The notes below the pieces were generated by a model, which saw only the letters and a list, made by a program, of their open reading frames with translations, did not search any database and was not told the DNA's origin. 64,000 bases of DNA from Roseateles asaccharophilus (GTDB taxonomy: Bacteria > Pseudomonadota > Gammaproteobacteria > Burkholderiales > Burkholderiaceae_C): the NCBI RefSeq assembly GCF_004362405.1, contig NZ_SNXE01000013.1:1-64000 (forward strand), written 5' to 3'. Both the position numbers and the translations under genes were made by a program. Shown in pieces: positions 8,185 to 17,576 of the stretch (positions are counted from its first letter, which is position 1; every line of letters begins with the position of its first letter).

Positions 8185-9410
8185 GCGGCGACCTCGCTCA
8201 GCGTGGGAATGCAGGCCTCCAGGCCCGCCAGCAGGCGGTCCACATCGGCCTCGGTATGGGTGGCACACAGGGTGATGCGCAGACGGGCCTGGCCCGCCGG
8301 CACCGTGGGCGGGCGTATGCCCGGCACGCGCAGGCCTTGGGCTTCCAGGGCGGCGGCCAGCTGCATGACCTCGGCATTGCCACCCACGATGAGCGGCTGC
8401 AGCGGGGTGTGCGACTCGGCCAGGCGCCAGCCCAGATGGGCGTGCCGCGCCAGCAGGGCCTGCATGCCCGCGCGCAGCTGCGTCTGCAGGGTCTGCAGCC
8501 GGGCGCGGCGCTCGCGGCCGGTCTCGCCGCGGATCAGGGCCAGGCTGTGCAGCAGGGCCTGCTCCACCGCGGGCGGCGAGGCGGTGGAGAAGATGTAGTT
8601 GCGCGCCGCCTGCAGCAGGTAGTGGCTCACGGTCTCATGGGCCACCACAAAGGCGCCGGCCAGGCCGGCGGCTTTGCCCAGGGTGCCCACCAGGATCAGG
8701 CGCTCGCTGCGCAGACCGAAATGCTCCAGCGTACCCACGCCGCTCTCGCCCAGCACGCCCAGGCCATGGGCATCGTCCACGATCAGCCAGGCATCGAACT
8801 CCTGGGCCAGGGCCAGCAGCTCGGGCAGGGGCGCGATATCGCCGTCCATGCTGAACACGGCATCGGTCACGATGAGCTTGATGCGCGCGGTGCTGGCGGC
8901 CAGCACCGCGCGCAGGCCCGCCACATCGCAATGGCCGTAGCGGCTGACCCGCGCCTTGGCCAGGCGGGCCCCGTCGATCAGGGAGGCGTGGTTGAGCGCC
9001 TCGCTGAAGATCTCGGCCTCGGCATCACCCAGGGCGCCCAGCACCGCCAGATTGGCCATATAGCCGGTGCAAAAACCGATGGCGCGGGCCTGGGGGATAT
9101 GGGGCGCAAACCAGCGGGCCAGCTCGGCCTCCACCTCGTGATGGGCGCGCGAATGCCCGCTCACCAGGGGCGAGGCACCGGAGCCGCCGCCCCAGCGGCG
9201 CGCGCCCTCGGCCAGGGCCTGGGCCAGCTCGGGATGGGCGGCCAGGCCCAGATAGTCATTGCTGCAGAACATCAGCAGCTCGCGCGCCACGCCATCCGCA
9301 CCCACCACGGTCTGGCGCGGCGCGGTACCGGTCTCGGCAATGCGGGTGAAGCGGCTGAGGTCTTGCGCGCGCAAGGCCTGCAGCTTGCGGTCCAGATGCT
9401 CAAGCAGCAT
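8181..9410 (-). CDS. bioF: 8-amino-7-oxononanoate synthase
   Basis: 409 residues. PLP enzyme condensing pimeloyl-ACP/CoA with L-alanine, the first committed step of biotin ring assembly. Family features seen are [28 protein letters not shown], the [13 protein letters not shown] loop, and the PLP Lys in [14 protein letters not shown]. The start overlaps the end of bioA by 11 bases and its stop overlaps bioD by four, so bioA-F-D form a tightly coupled block. Confidence 0.95.
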   Translation of the reverse strand: MLLEHLDRKLQALRAQDLSRFTRIAETGTAPRQTVVGADGVARELLMFCSNDYLGLAAHPELAQALAEGARRWGGGSGASPLVSGHSRAHHEVEAELARWFAPHIPQARAIGFCTGYMANLAVLGALGDAEAEIFSEALNHASLIDGARLAKARVSRYGHCDVAGLRAVLAASTARIKLIVTDAVFSMDGDIAPLPELLALAQEFDAWLIVDDAHGLGVLGESGVGTLEHFGLRSERLILVGTLGKAAGLAGAFVVAHETVSHYLLQAARNYIFSTASPPAVEQALLHSLALIRGETGRERRARLQTLQTQLRAGMQALLARHAHLGWRLAESHTPLQPLIVGGNAEVMQLAAALEAQGLRVPGIRPPTVPAGQARLRITLCATHTEADVDRLLAGLEACIPTLSEVAA

Positions 9411-10722
9411 GACTCAGCACCTCGTCCAGCGTGGCCCGCACGGCCTTGAACAGGAATTGCGCCGCCCCGGCATCGATCAGATAGGGCGGCATCAGGTAGA
9501 CGGTGGCGCCTATGGGCCGGATCAGCAGCTCGTGCGCGCGCGCGGCCAGATGGAAGCGCTCGGCGAAGCGCGGACCCGGATCCTTCACATCAAAGGCCAG
9601 CACCATGCCGCGCTGACGCAGATGAGCCAGGCGCGCATCCTCGGCCAGCGGCGCGAAGACCTGGGCGAGCAGGGCCGCCTGCGCCCGATTGGCCTGCAGC
9701 TGATCCTGCAGCTCAAAGCGGTCCAGCACCGCATTCGCCGCCGCGCAGGCCAGGGCATTGCCGGTGTAGGAGTGCGAGTGCAGAAAGCCGCGCGCCACCT
9801 CCTGCTCGTCCCAGAAGGCCTGGAACACGGCATCCGTCGTCAGCACCAGGGACAGCGGCAGGGTGCCACCCGTGATGCCTTTGGAGAGCAGCAGGAAGTC
9901 AGGCCACTGCGGCGCATCCGCTTGCTCCCAAGCAAAGAAGGTCCCGGTGCGGCCGCAGCCCACGGCGATCTCGTCGGCGATCAGATGCACCTCGAACTCG
10001 CTGCAGAGCTGGCGCAGGCCGCGCAGGTAGTCGGGGCTGTGCATCACCATGCCGGCCGCGCCCTGGATCAGGGGCTCGACGATCAGGGCCGCGATCTGGA
10101 CGTGGCGCTGTTCCAGCAGGGTGCGCATCGCGGCCAGGGCCTGGGCCTCGTTGCCCAGGCGGCTGTCGGGCGAGTCCACGATATGGGCGCGCATCAGCAG
10201 CGGGTCGTAGGCGTCGCGGAACACCGCCACATCGGTGACGGCCAGGGCGCCTATGGTCTCGCCGTGGTAGCCGTTTCGCAGGCAGACAAACTCGCGCTTC
10301 TCGCCGCGGCCGCGGTTGCGCCAGCTGTGGAAGCTCTGCTTGAGCGCGATCTCCACGGCGCTGGCCCCGTCGCTGGCGAAGAAGCAGTGGCCCAGGGCGC
10401 CACCGGTCCGGGCCGAGAGCCGCTCGGCCAGGCGCACGGCCGGCTCATGGGTGCAGCCGGCCAGCATCACATGTGGCAGGGTGTCGAGCTGCTGCTTGAT
10501 GGCGCCGTTCAGCCCGGGGTCCGAATGGCCGAAGAGATTGACCCACCAGGATGAGCAGGCATCAAAGTAGCGGCGCCCCTGCTCGTCGTAGAGCCAGGCC
10601 CCCTCTCCGCGCACGATGGGCAGCGGTGGCAGCTTCTGCGCGCGTGCCATCTGGGTGCAGGGATGCCACACGGCATCCAGGCTGCGGCTTTGCAGATCGA
10701 CCTTGCTCAACACCGGATTCAT
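9400..10722 (-). CDS. bioA: Adenosylmethionine-8-amino-7-oxononanoate aminotransferase
   Basis: 440 residues. It transfers an amino group from S-adenosylmethionine to 8-amino-7-oxononanoate, giving diaminopelargonate. Visible are the N-terminal WHPCTQM motif, [12 protein letters not shown], the [11 protein letters not shown] motif and the PLP Lys in [14 protein letters not shown]. Its ATG overlaps the stop of the upstream enoyl-CoA hydratase as ATGA, so the biotin genes are physically fused to the leucine-catabolic transcription unit. Confidence 0.95.
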   Translation of the reverse strand: MNPVLSKVDLQSRSLDAVWHPCTQMARAQKLPPLPIVRGEGAWLYDEQGRRYFDACSSWWVNLFGHSDPGLNGAIKQQLDTLPHVMLAGCTHEPAVRLAERLSARTGGALGHCFFASDGASAVEIALKQSFHSWRNRGRGEKREFVCLRNGYHGETIGALAVTDVAVFRDAYDPLLMRAHIVDSPDSRLGNEAQALAAMRTLLEQRHVQIAALIVEPLIQGAAGMVMHSPDYLRGLRQLCSEFEVHLIADEIAVGCGRTGTFFAWEQADAPQWPDFLLLSKGITGGTLPLSLVLTTDAVFQAFWDEQEVARGFLHSHSYTGNALACAAANAVLDRFELQDQLQANRAQAALLAQVFAPLAEDARLAHLRQRGMVLAFDVKDPGPRFAERFHLAARAHELLIRPIGATVYLMPPYLIDAGAAQFLFKAVRATLDEVLSHAA

Positions 10723-11516
10723 CCCAACCAGGAGGGCTTGCTCTTGTTCAGAAAGCTCTGCACGCCCTCGCGGCCTTCGGCACTGGCGCGGATGTCGGCA
10801 ATGCGGCGCGCGGTGTCGTCGCGCAGCGCGGGCGTGATGGGGGCGTGCGCCACGTCCTGCACCAGCTTCTTGCAGGCGCGCACGGCGGCCGGACCATTGG
10901 CCAGCACGGCGCTCAGCAGCAGCTCCACCTTGTGATCCAGCTGCTCTTCATCCGCCGCCAGCTTGTGCACCAGACCCAGGCGGTGCGCCTCGGCGGCGCC
11001 GAAACGCTCGGCGGTCACGAAGTAGCGGCGCGACGCCTGCTCGCCCAGGGCCCGCACCACATAGGGCGCGATGGTGGCCGGCAGCAGGCCCAGCTTGGCC
11101 TCGCTGAGGCAAAAGCCCGCCGACTCCAGCGAGACCACCATATCGCAGACCGACACCAGGCCCACGCCGCCGGCATAGACATCGCCCTGCACCCGCGCGA
11201 TCACGGGCACCGGGCAGCTGTAGATGGTCCACAGCATCTCGGCCAGGCGGCCGGCGTCGGCATGGTTCTCGTCCCAGCTGTAGCCTGCCATGGCCTTCAT
11301 CCAGTTGAGATCGGCCCCGGCGCAAAAGGCCTTGCCCTCCGCGGCCAGCACGATGGCCCGCAGGGCCGGGTCTTGCCCCAGGGTCTTGAAGGTCTGTGTC
11401 AGCTCGGCAATCAGGGCCTCGTTGAAGGCATTGCGCACCTCGGGGCGGTTCAGGGTCACGCGGGCAATGCGGGCGTCGGCCCCCAGGCGTTCGATCTTGA
11501 GCGCGGTGTCAGTCAT
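10719..11516 (-). CDS. liuC: Methylglutaconyl-CoA hydratase (enoyl-CoA hydratase family)
   Basis: 265 residues of crotonase fold. Visible are LNRPEVRNAFNEALIAEL, the oxyanion segment EGKAFCAGADLNWM, and QGDVYAGGVGLVSVCD. In this context it hydrates 3-methylglutaconyl-CoA to HMG-CoA. Position between liuB and bioA argues for that substrate over generic beta-oxidation. The start MTDTALKIERLG at 11516 is 59 bases after the liuB stop; its stop overlaps the bioA start. Confidence 0.9.
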   Translation of the reverse strand: MTDTALKIERLGADARIARVTLNRPEVRNAFNEALIAELTQTFKTLGQDPALRAIVLAAEGKAFCAGADLNWMKAMAGYSWDENHADAGRLAEMLWTIYSCPVPVIARVQGDVYAGGVGLVSVCDMVVSLESAGFCLSEAKLGLLPATIAPYVVRALGEQASRRYFVTAERFGAAEAHRLGLVHKLAADEEQLDHKVELLLSAVLANGPAAVRACKKLVQDVAHAPITPALRDDTARRIADIRASAEGREGVQSFLNKSKPSWLG

Positions 11517-11575
11517 GGCGGAGCGGCAAATGTGGAGCGAGGAGACGGCCCGGGCGCACGCACCCGGGCGCGGTC

Positions 11576-13183
11576 TTACATGCGGAAGACGCCGAACTTG
11601 GTCTCGGGGATCTCGGCATTGAGCGCGGCGGACAGGCCCAGGGCCAGCACGCGGCGGGTGTCGGCGGGGTCGATCACGCCGTCGTCCCAGAGGCGGGCGC
11701 TGGCGTAATAGGGGTGTCCCTGGTCCTCGTACTGCTGGCGGATGGGCGCCTTGAAGGCTTCCTCTTCCTCCGCGCTCCAGGCGCCGCCCTTGGCCTCGAT
11801 GCCGTCGCGCTTGACCGTGGCCAGCACGCTGGCGGCCTGCTCGCCACCCATCACGCTGATGCGCGCGTTGGGCCACATCCACAGGAAGCGCGGCGAGTAG
11901 GCGCGACCGCACATGCCGTAGTTTCCAGCGCCGAACGAGCCGCCGATGATGACGGTGAACTTGGGCACCTGGGCGCAGGCCACGGCCGTCACCATCTTGG
12001 CGCCGGCGCGGGCAATGCCCTCGTTCTCGTACTTGCGGCCCACCATGAAGCCGGTGATGTTCTGCAGGAAGACCAGGGGGATCTTGCGCTGGCAGCAGAG
12101 CTCGATGAAGTGCGCCCCCTTGTTGGCGCTCTCGGCAAACAGGATGCCGTTGTTGGCCACGATGCCCACCGGCATGCCCTCGATATGGGCGAAGCCGCAG
12201 ACCAGGGTTGCCCCATAGCGGGCCTTGAACTCGTCGAACTCCGAGCCGTCCACGATGCGGGCGATGACCTCGCGCACATCGAAGGGCTTGCGCGTGTCGG
12301 TGGGGATCACGCCGTGCAGCTCGGCGGCGTCGAACAGCGGCGCACGCGGCTCGCGCTGCAGCAGCTCACCCTCTTTGCGCCAGTTCAGGCTGGCCACGGA
12401 CTGGCGGGCCAGGGCCAGGGCGTGGGTGTCGTTCTCGGCCAGATGGTCGGCCACGCCGGAGAGACGGGTGTGCACATCGCCGCCGCCCAGGTCCTCGGCC
12501 GTCACCACCTCGCCGGTGGCGGCCTTCACCAGGGGCGGGCCGCCCAGGAAGATGGTGCCCTGGTTCTTGACGATGATGGTCTCGTCACTCATGGCCGGCA
12601 CATAGGCGCCGCCCGCGGTGCAGGAGCCCATCACCACCGCGATCTGGGGCACGCCCTGGGCGCTGAGATTGGCCTGGTTGTAGAAGATGCGGCCGAAGTG
12701 GTCGCGGTCCGGGAAGACCTCGTCCTGGTTGGGCAGATTGGCGCCGCCGCTGTCCACCAAATAGATGCAGGGCAGGCGGTTCTGCTGCGCGACTTCCTGC
12801 GCGCGCAGATGCTTCTTCACCGTGATGGGGTAGTAGGTGCCGCCCTTGACCGTGGCGTCATTGCAGACGATCACGCATTCCACGCCGGCCACCCGGCCGA
12901 TGCCGGCGATCACCCCGCCGCCCGGCGCCGCGTTGTCATACATATTCAGGCCGGCCAGGGGCGCGATCTCCAGGAACGGCGTGCCCGGGTCCAGCAGCAT
13001 CTCCACACGCTCGCGCGGCAGCAGCTTGCCGCGGGCCACATGCTTGGCGCGCGCCGCCTCGCCGCCGCCCTCGGCGATCTTGGCAAGCTTGGCGTTCAGA
13101 TCGTCGATGACCGCCCGCATCGCGTCGGCATTGGCCTTGAAATCGGCCGAGCGGGCATTGAGCTTGGTGGCGAGAACAGCCAT
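11576..13183 (-). CDS. liuB: Methylcrotonyl-CoA carboxylase, carboxyltransferase (beta) subunit
   Basis: 535 residues, normal for the family. It transfers CO2 from biotin on LiuD to methylcrotonyl-CoA. Diagnostic segments are [65 protein letters not shown]-type text (shortened here) and [16 protein letters not shown]. It is first in the operon; GGAG lies eight bases before the ATG. The promoter region shared with the divergent TetR gene carries two matching inverted repeats. Confidence 0.94.
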   Translation of the reverse strand: MAVLATKLNARSADFKANADAMRAVIDDLNAKLAKIAEGGGEAARAKHVARGKLLPRERVEMLLDPGTPFLEIAPLAGLNMYDNAAPGGGVIAGIGRVAGVECVIVCNDATVKGGTYYPITVKKHLRAQEVAQQNRLPCIYLVDSGGANLPNQDEVFPDRDHFGRIFYNQANLSAQGVPQIAVVMGSCTAGGAYVPAMSDETIIVKNQGTIFLGGPPLVKAATGEVVTAEDLGGGDVHTRLSGVADHLAENDTHALALARQSVASLNWRKEGELLQREPRAPLFDAAELHGVIPTDTRKPFDVREVIARIVDGSEFDEFKARYGATLVCGFAHIEGMPVGIVANNGILFAESANKGAHFIELCCQRKIPLVFLQNITGFMVGRKYENEGIARAGAKMVTAVACAQVPKFTVIIGGSFGAGNYGMCGRAYSPRFLWMWPNARISVMGGEQAASVLATVKRDGIEAKGGAWSAEEEEAFKAPIRQQYEDQGHPYYASARLWDDGVIDPADTRRVLALGLSAALNAEIPETKFGVFRM

Positions 13184-13208
13184 CGTCTTGTCTCCTGGAT
13201 CAGCCAGC

Positions 13209-13223
13209 CTGAGACTGGCTCAA
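13209..13223. promoter_or_regulatory. Candidate operator, liuB side
   Basis: Inverted repeat CTGAG-ACTGG-CTCAA, whose centre is about 33 bases upstream of the liuB start. On the minus strand TTGGAT-N16-CAAATT is a plausible sigma-70 promoter whose -10 overlaps the repeat. The same arms and spacing recur next to the TetR gene (13312-13326), which is the main reason to call it an operator. Confidence 0.5.
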
Positions 13224-13311
13224 TTTGCTTCGCACGCATCCCGATCCAAGCAGGGCCAGGATGCCAGAGCCGTGCAGCATAAATCAGACGGCGACAGGCA
13301 TCAAACAATTC

Positions 13312-13340
13312 TTGAGCTTTCCTCAAAATTTATCCAGAAT
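13312..13340 (+). promoter_or_regulatory. Promoter and candidate operator of the TetR gene
   Basis: TTGAGC (13312-13317), a 17-base spacer and CAGAAT (13335-13340) form a plausible promoter. The inverted repeat TTGAG-CTTTC-CTCAA (13312-13326) overlaps its -35. The predicted transcript would start at about 13347, one base before the ATG, and no ribosome-binding sequence precedes the ATG, so a leaderless mRNA is possible. Confidence 0.5.
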
Positions 13341-13347
13341 CCGCCCC

Positions 13348-14085
13348 ATGCCCCGCACACCCCGCTCCGCCCCCACCTCGGCCTCCGTGCTGCCGGCCCA
13401 GCGCCGCGCGCCGGTGAGCGCCAAGTCCGAGCAGCGGGTGCGCGACATCCTGCGCGTGGGCCGCGAGGTCTTTGCCGCCCTGGGTTACGAGCGCGCCACC
13501 ACCACCGAGATCGCCCAGCGCCTGGGCATTTCCGAGGCCACGGTCTTCACCTATTTCCGCGGCAAGCGCGAGCTCTGCATGCGGGTGATCGGCGACTGGT
13601 ATGACGAGATCATCGGCGCCATCGAAGACGGCCTGCCGCGCGAGCGTCCCATCCGCGAGCAGCTGGAATTCATCGTCCACACCCATCTGCGCCTCTTTCT
13701 GATCCAGGGCACGGGCCTGTGCGCCCTGGTGCTCAGCGAGGGCCGCAGCAAGGGCCAGCAGGAGCTGGGCGAGGGCTTTGTGGAGCTGCAGCGGCGCTAC
13801 ACCCAGCCCCTGATGGACCTGCTGGCCCGCGGCCAGGCCAGCGGCGAGCTGCGCCGCGACATCCCGCTGCGCCTGCTGCGCTCCCTGGTCTTCGGCCCCA
13901 TGGAGCACATGCTCTGGGAGGTGGTGATCACCGGCCGCCAGATCGAGGTGGAGCAAAGCGCCCGCGACCTGGTGGCCCTGCTCTGGCCCGCCCTGCAATG
14001 CCCCGACCAGGAACTGCTGAAGCTGCGCCGCACCCAGGAGGCCATGCTGCATCTGCTGCAGGGCAGCCTGGGCAGCCCGGACTGA
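13348..14085 (+). CDS. TetR-family regulator, divergent from liu/bio operon
   Basis: 245 residues. After a basic, Pro/Ser-rich tail of about 25 residues comes the TetR helix-turn-helix (EVFAALGYERATTTEIAQRLGISEATVFTYFRGKRELC, residues about 40-77; shortened motif TTTEIAQRLGISEATVFTYF), then a helical ligand-binding domain. Divergent placement against liuB and the repeated operator make it the likely repressor of leucine/isovalerate catabolism. A TetR regulator called LiuQ has been proposed for such genes in betaproteobacteria, but I cannot confirm orthology. Its ligand would probably be a branched-chain acyl-CoA intermediate (inference). Upstream in-frame codons exist, but this ATG gives the normal N-terminus. 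Confidence 0.85.
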   Translation: MPRTPRSAPTSASVLPAQRRAPVSAKSEQRVRDILRVGREVFAALGYERATTTEIAQRLGISEATVFTYFRGKRELCMRVIGDWYDEIIGAIEDGLPRERPIREQLEFIVHTHLRLFLIQGTGLCALVLSEGRSKGQQELGEGFVELQRRYTQPLMDLLARGQASGELRRDIPLRLLRSLVFGPMEHMLWEVVITGRQIEVEQSARDLVALLWPALQCPDQELLKLRRTQEAMLHLLQGSLGSPD

Positions 14086-14117
14086 GGTCGGCGCCGCCAG
14101 CAAATTGAGACTCAGCT

Positions 14118-14342
14118 TCAGGCCGCGGCCGGCGCCTCCGGATAGCCGGCTTCGGCCAGGGCTGCGGCCAGCTGCTCGCGGCCGAGGCTGGAGGCCTGCA
14201 CCTCCAGGCGGCGCGCCGGGCGGTCAAAGCTCAGCAGGGCGCCGGGGTCGATCTCGCTCACGGCGCTGGTGATGGCGGCCACACAGTGGCCGCAGCTCAT
14301 ATCGGGCAGATGGAACTGGTAATTCGCGGGGCTGCTGCTCAT
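14118..14342 (-). CDS. copZ: CopZ-like copper chaperone (HMA domain)
   Basis: 74 residues forming a single heavy-metal-associated domain. The metal site is MSCGHC near residues 15-20, preceded by a beta strand (YQFHLPD). It probably carries Cu(I) in the cytosol to CopA, which is divergently encoded 142 bases away. GGAG lies seven bases before the ATG. Its promoter has the 19-base spacer and palindrome of a MerR/CueR-activated promoter. Confidence 0.85.
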   Translation of the reverse strand: MSSSPANYQFHLPDMSCGHCVAAITSAVSEIDPGALLSFDRPARRLEVQASSLGREQLAAALAEAGYPEAPAAA

Positions 14343-14378
14343 CTCATGTCTCCAGAGCTGTGGTGGAACAATGGGGGC

Positions 14379-14409
14379 AGCTTAATCCTTGCCATGATGG
14401 CAAGGTCAA
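14379..14409 (-). promoter_or_regulatory. CueR-type promoter of copZ
   Basis: On the minus strand TTGACC (14404-14409), exactly 19 bases, then TAAGCT (14379-14384). The spacer overlaps a perfect 9-bp-arm palindrome with one central base, CCTTGCCAT and ATGGCAAGG (14387-14405). A 19-base spacer with a dyad between -35 and -10 is the hallmark of MerR-family activation, here surely by the CueR encoded downstream of copA. Confidence 0.8.
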
Positions 14410-14447
14410 GCCCCCGCGCAACGCTCTCCAAGGTGCGCAAAAGGGGC

Positions 14448-14478
14448 TTGAGCTTGACACCATGGCAAGGTCCAGACT
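14448..14478 (+). promoter_or_regulatory. CueR-type promoter of copA
   Basis: TTGAGC (14448-14453), 19-base spacer, CAGACT (14473-14478). The spacer overlaps GCTTGACACCATGGCAAGG (14452-14470), which matches 15 of 19 positions of the copZ operator in the same register to its -35. The predicted start point falls on or next to the A of the copA ATG at 14485, and no ribosome-binding sequence is present, so copA mRNA may be leaderless. Confidence 0.7.
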
Positions 14479-14484
14479 GAGCGC

Positions 14485-16863
14485 ATGAACACCGTACCCT
14501 CACCCCTGCAGCTCCCCATCTCCGGCATGACCTGCGCCTCCTGCGTCAAGCGGGTGGAGAAGGCCTTGCGCCAGGTTCCCGGCGTCGACGAGGCCACGGT
14601 CAACCTGGCCACCGAGACCGCCACCGTGCAGGCCCAAGGCCAGGCGCCGTTGAAGGCGCTTCGCGCCGCGGTCGAGAAGGCCGGCTTCAGTCTGCGCGAG
14701 AAGTCGCTGAGCCTGCAGATCGTCGGCATGACCTGCGCCTCCTGCGTCAGTCGGGTCGAACGCGCCTTGCTGAAGGTCCCGGGCGTGCTGGACGCCGGTG
14801 TCAACCTCGCCAGCGAGACCGCCACGCTGCGACTGCTGGACGGCGTGGACCTGCAGACCCTGATCGCCGCCGTCGCCAAGGCCGGCTACGAAGCCCGGCT
14901 GAGCGCCGACAGCGACGCCCCCGCGCCCACGCCCTGGCAGCACACCGGCTGGCCGGTGCTGATGGCCACGCTGCTGTCGGCGCCGCTGGTCTTGCCCATG
15001 CTGGGTCTGCTGGTGGGCATCGAATGGATGCTGCCGGGCTGGTGGCAGCTGGCACTGAGTGCGCCGGTGCAGTTCTGGCTGGGCGCGCGCTTCTACAAGG
15101 CCGGCTGGGCCGCGCTGCGCAGCGGCAGCGGCAATATGGACCTGCTGGTGGCCCTGGGCACCAGCGCCGCCTTCGGGCTGAGCGTCTACCAGCTGCTGCG
15201 CCATGGCGAGCACGCCGGGCATGCGCTGTACTTTGAGTCGGCCAGCGTGGTGATCACCCTGGTGCTGCTGGGCAAGTGGCTGGAAGCCCGCGCCAAGCGA
15301 CAGACCACCGAGGCGATCCGCGCGCTCAAGGCCCTGCGGCCTGAGACTGCGCGCGTGCGCCGCGACGGCAAGGAGCTGGAACTGCCGCTCGCGCAGCTGG
15401 TCCGCGGCGACGAGGTGATCGTGCGGCCGGGCGAGCGCATCCCGGTGGACGGCGAGGTCCTGGAAGGCGCCAGCCAGGTGGATGAATCGCTGATCACCGG
15501 CGAGAGCCTGCCCGTGGCCAAGCATGCGGGGGACAGCGTCGTCGGCGGCGCGGTCAACGGCGAAGGCCTGCTGCGGCTCAAGGCCACGGCGCTGGGCGCG
15601 GAATCGACGCTCTCGCGCATCGTGCGTCTGGTCGAGTCGGCCCAGGCCGCCAAGGCGCCGATCCAGCGTCTGGTGGATCAGGTCAGCGCGGTCTTCGTGC
15701 CGGTGGTGGTGGGCATCGCCCTGCTCACGCTGCTGGGCTGGGGCTTCTACAACGGCGACTGGGAGCATGCGCTGCTCAACGCGGTGGCGGTGCTGGTGAT
15801 CGCCTGCCCCTGCGCCCTGGGCCTGGCCACGCCCACCGCCATCATGGCCGGCACCGGCGTGGCCGCGCGCCACGGCCTGCTGATCAAGGATGCCGAGGCC
15901 TTGGAGCTGGCCGCCCGGCTCGATGTGGTCGCCTTCGACAAGACCGGCACGCTGACGGTGGGCAAGCCCGAGCTGGTGCTGCTGCAGGCGGCCCCGGGCG
16001 AGGATGAGGCGCTGCAGCTGGCGCTGGCCGCTGCGCTGCAGTCGGGCAGCGAGCATCCGCTGGCACGCGCGGTGCAGGCTGCGGCGGCGGCGCGATCCCT
16101 GAGCCCACCCGCCGTGCGCGAGCTGCGCGCCGTGGCTGGCCGCGGCGTGGCCGCACAGCTGGACGGTACCGAGCTGCGCCTGGGCAGCAGCCGCTTCATG
16201 GCCGAGCTGGGCGTGGACCTGAGCGCGCTGCAGCCGCAGGCGCAGGCGCTGCAGAACCAGGGCCGCACCGTGTCCTGGCTGGCCAGCCTGGGCCCCATGC
16301 CCCGCGTGCGGGCCCTGCTGGCCTTTGGCGACACGCTCAAGCCCAGCGCCGCCGAGGCCATCCACGCGCTCAGCCGCCTGGGCGTGAAGAGCGTGATGCT
16401 CAGCGGCGACAACCGCGGCGCGGCCGAGGCCATAGGCCGTGAGCTGGGCATCGACGAGCTGCGCGCCGAGATCCTGCCCGAGGACAAGGCGCGCATCGTC
16501 GGCGAGCTCAAGGCCGGCGGCCGCCGCGTGGCCATGGTCGGAGATGGCATCAACGACGCGCCGGCCCTGGCCGCCGCCGATGTGGGCATGGCCATGTCCA
16601 CCGGCACCGATGTGGCCATGCATGCGGCCGGCATCACGCTGATGCGCGGCGACCCGGCCCTGGTGGCCCAGGCCATCGCGCTGTCGCGCCGCACGCTCGC
16701 CAAGATCCGCCAGAACCTGTTCTGGGCCTTTGCCTACAACGTGGTGGGCATCCCCCTGGCGGCGCTGGGCTATCTCAACCCCGTGATCGCCGGCGCCGCG
16801 ATGGCCTTCTCCAGCGTCTCGGTGGTCGGCAACGCACTCCTTCTCAAGCGCTGGAAGCCATGA
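14485..16863 (+). CDS. copA: Cu(I)-exporting P1B-type ATPase
   Basis: 792 residues. It has two N-terminal HMA metal-binding domains (MTCASC with Cys17/Cys20 and Cys84/Cys87), paired membrane helices, the TGES actuator motif in ITGESLPVA, the Cu(I) transport motif Cys441-Pro442-Cys443 in [12 protein letters not shown], the phosphorylation Asp485 in DKTGTLT, and the hinge [16 protein letters not shown]. It pumps Cu(I) from cytosol to periplasm. Its stop overlaps the cueR start as ATGA. The first in-frame ATG before the HMA domain is used. Confidence 0.97.
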   Translation: MNTVPSPLQLPISGMTCASCVKRVEKALRQVPGVDEATVNLATETATVQAQGQAPLKALRAAVEKAGFSLREKSLSLQIVGMTCASCVSRVERALLKVPGVLDAGVNLASETATLRLLDGVDLQTLIAAVAKAGYEARLSADSDAPAPTPWQHTGWPVLMATLLSAPLVLPMLGLLVGIEWMLPGWWQLALSAPVQFWLGARFYKAGWAALRSGSGNMDLLVALGTSAAFGLSVYQLLRHGEHAGHALYFESASVVITLVLLGKWLEARAKRQTTEAIRALKALRPETARVRRDGKELELPLAQLVRGDEVIVRPGERIPVDGEVLEGASQVDESLITGESLPVAKHAGDSVVGGAVNGEGLLRLKATALGAESTLSRIVRLVESAQAAKAPIQRLVDQVSAVFVPVVVGIALLTLLGWGFYNGDWEHALLNAVAVLVIACPCALGLATPTAIMAGTGVAARHGLLIKDAEALELAARLDVVAFDKTGTLTVGKPELVLLQAAPGEDEALQLALAAALQSGSEHPLARAVQAAAAARSLSPPAVRELRAVAGRGVAAQLDGTELRLGSSRFMAELGVDLSALQPQAQALQNQGRTVSWLASLGPMPRVRALLAFGDTLKPSAAEAIHALSRLGVKSVMLSGDNRGAAEAIGRELGIDELRAEILPEDKARIVGELKAGGRRVAMVGDGINDAPALAAADVGMAMSTGTDVAMHAAGITLMRGDPALVAQAIALSRRTLAKIRQNLFWAFAYNVVGIPLAALGYLNPVIAGAAMAFSSVSVVGNALLLKRWKP

Positions 16864-17321
16864 ACACTGAGGATGCCAGGCTCACCATTGGCGAGGCGGC
16901 CGCACGCTCCGGCGTGTCGGCCAAGATGCTACGGCACTACGAGTCCCTGGGCCTGCTGCCGCGGGTGGCGCGCACCGAGGCCGGCTACAGGCTCTACGGC
17001 GAGCGTGAGGTCCACACCCTGCGCTTCATACGCCGGGCACGCGATCTGGGGTTTTCCATCGCCGAGATCACCGAGCTGCTCAAGCTCTGGCAGAACCGCC
17101 GACGCGCCAGCAGCGAGGTCAAGCGCATTGCCCGCGCGCACATCGCCGACCTGGACCGTCGCCTGGCCGAGATGCAGGCCATGAAGCAGACGCTGGAGCA
17201 GCTGGTGAGCTGCTGCCATGGCGACGAGCGGCCGGACTGCCCCATCCTCGAACAGCTCTCGGGCGAGGCCCCAAAAGAAAACCCGGCCAAGGCCGGCTTG
17301 CGCAGCGGAGCCGGAGACTGA
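16860..17321 (+). CDS. cueR: Cu(I)-responsive MerR-family regulator
   Basis: 153 residues. It has an N-terminal MerR winged helix ([20 protein letters not shown]), a central dimerisation helix and a C-terminal metal loop. Cys119 and Cys127 ([10 protein letters not shown]-x7-C) correspond to the CueR Cu(I)/Ag(I) ligands. It is translationally coupled to copA. It should activate both divergent cop promoters at the dyads between 14387 and 14470. The last about 20 residues are a charged tail with no evident role. Confidence 0.93.
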   Translation: MNTEDARLTIGEAAARSGVSAKMLRHYESLGLLPRVARTEAGYRLYGEREVHTLRFIRRARDLGFSIAEITELLKLWQNRRRASSEVKRIARAHIADLDRRLAEMQAMKQTLEQLVSCCHGDERPDCPILEQLSGEAPKENPAKAGLRSGAGD

Positions 17322-17576
17322 GCACGATTGACCGCGCGGCCATCAGCAAGCGGCGAGAGGCTCCGGGTGGCGATGGGCGGCGTTCAGGGGGGCTCCTGGG
17401 CAGTGCGGTTTTCGTGTCAGTGATGTCAGTGTGCGCAAGCCCGCAAGCCGCTGCCACGGCCTCGCGACAAACTGCAAGCCAAGCCGTATGCACTGCAAAG
17501 TCCACGGCGGAAGCGAAGCCGAGCTGCCGTAGGCTTCGGGCATGATCGCCACACCCCAGCCGCTGAAGGGCCCGCC

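Noticed and set aside
14100-14115. TTGAG-A-CTCAG after the TetR gene as a third operator
   Set aside because: Arms resemble the liu operator but the spacer is 1 instead of 5, and it lies downstream of the gene.
17322-17576. Small gene or regulatory RNA between cueR and pirin
   Set aside because: Only shadow frames, no ribosome sites, no terminator; just a short GTCAGTG direct repeat.
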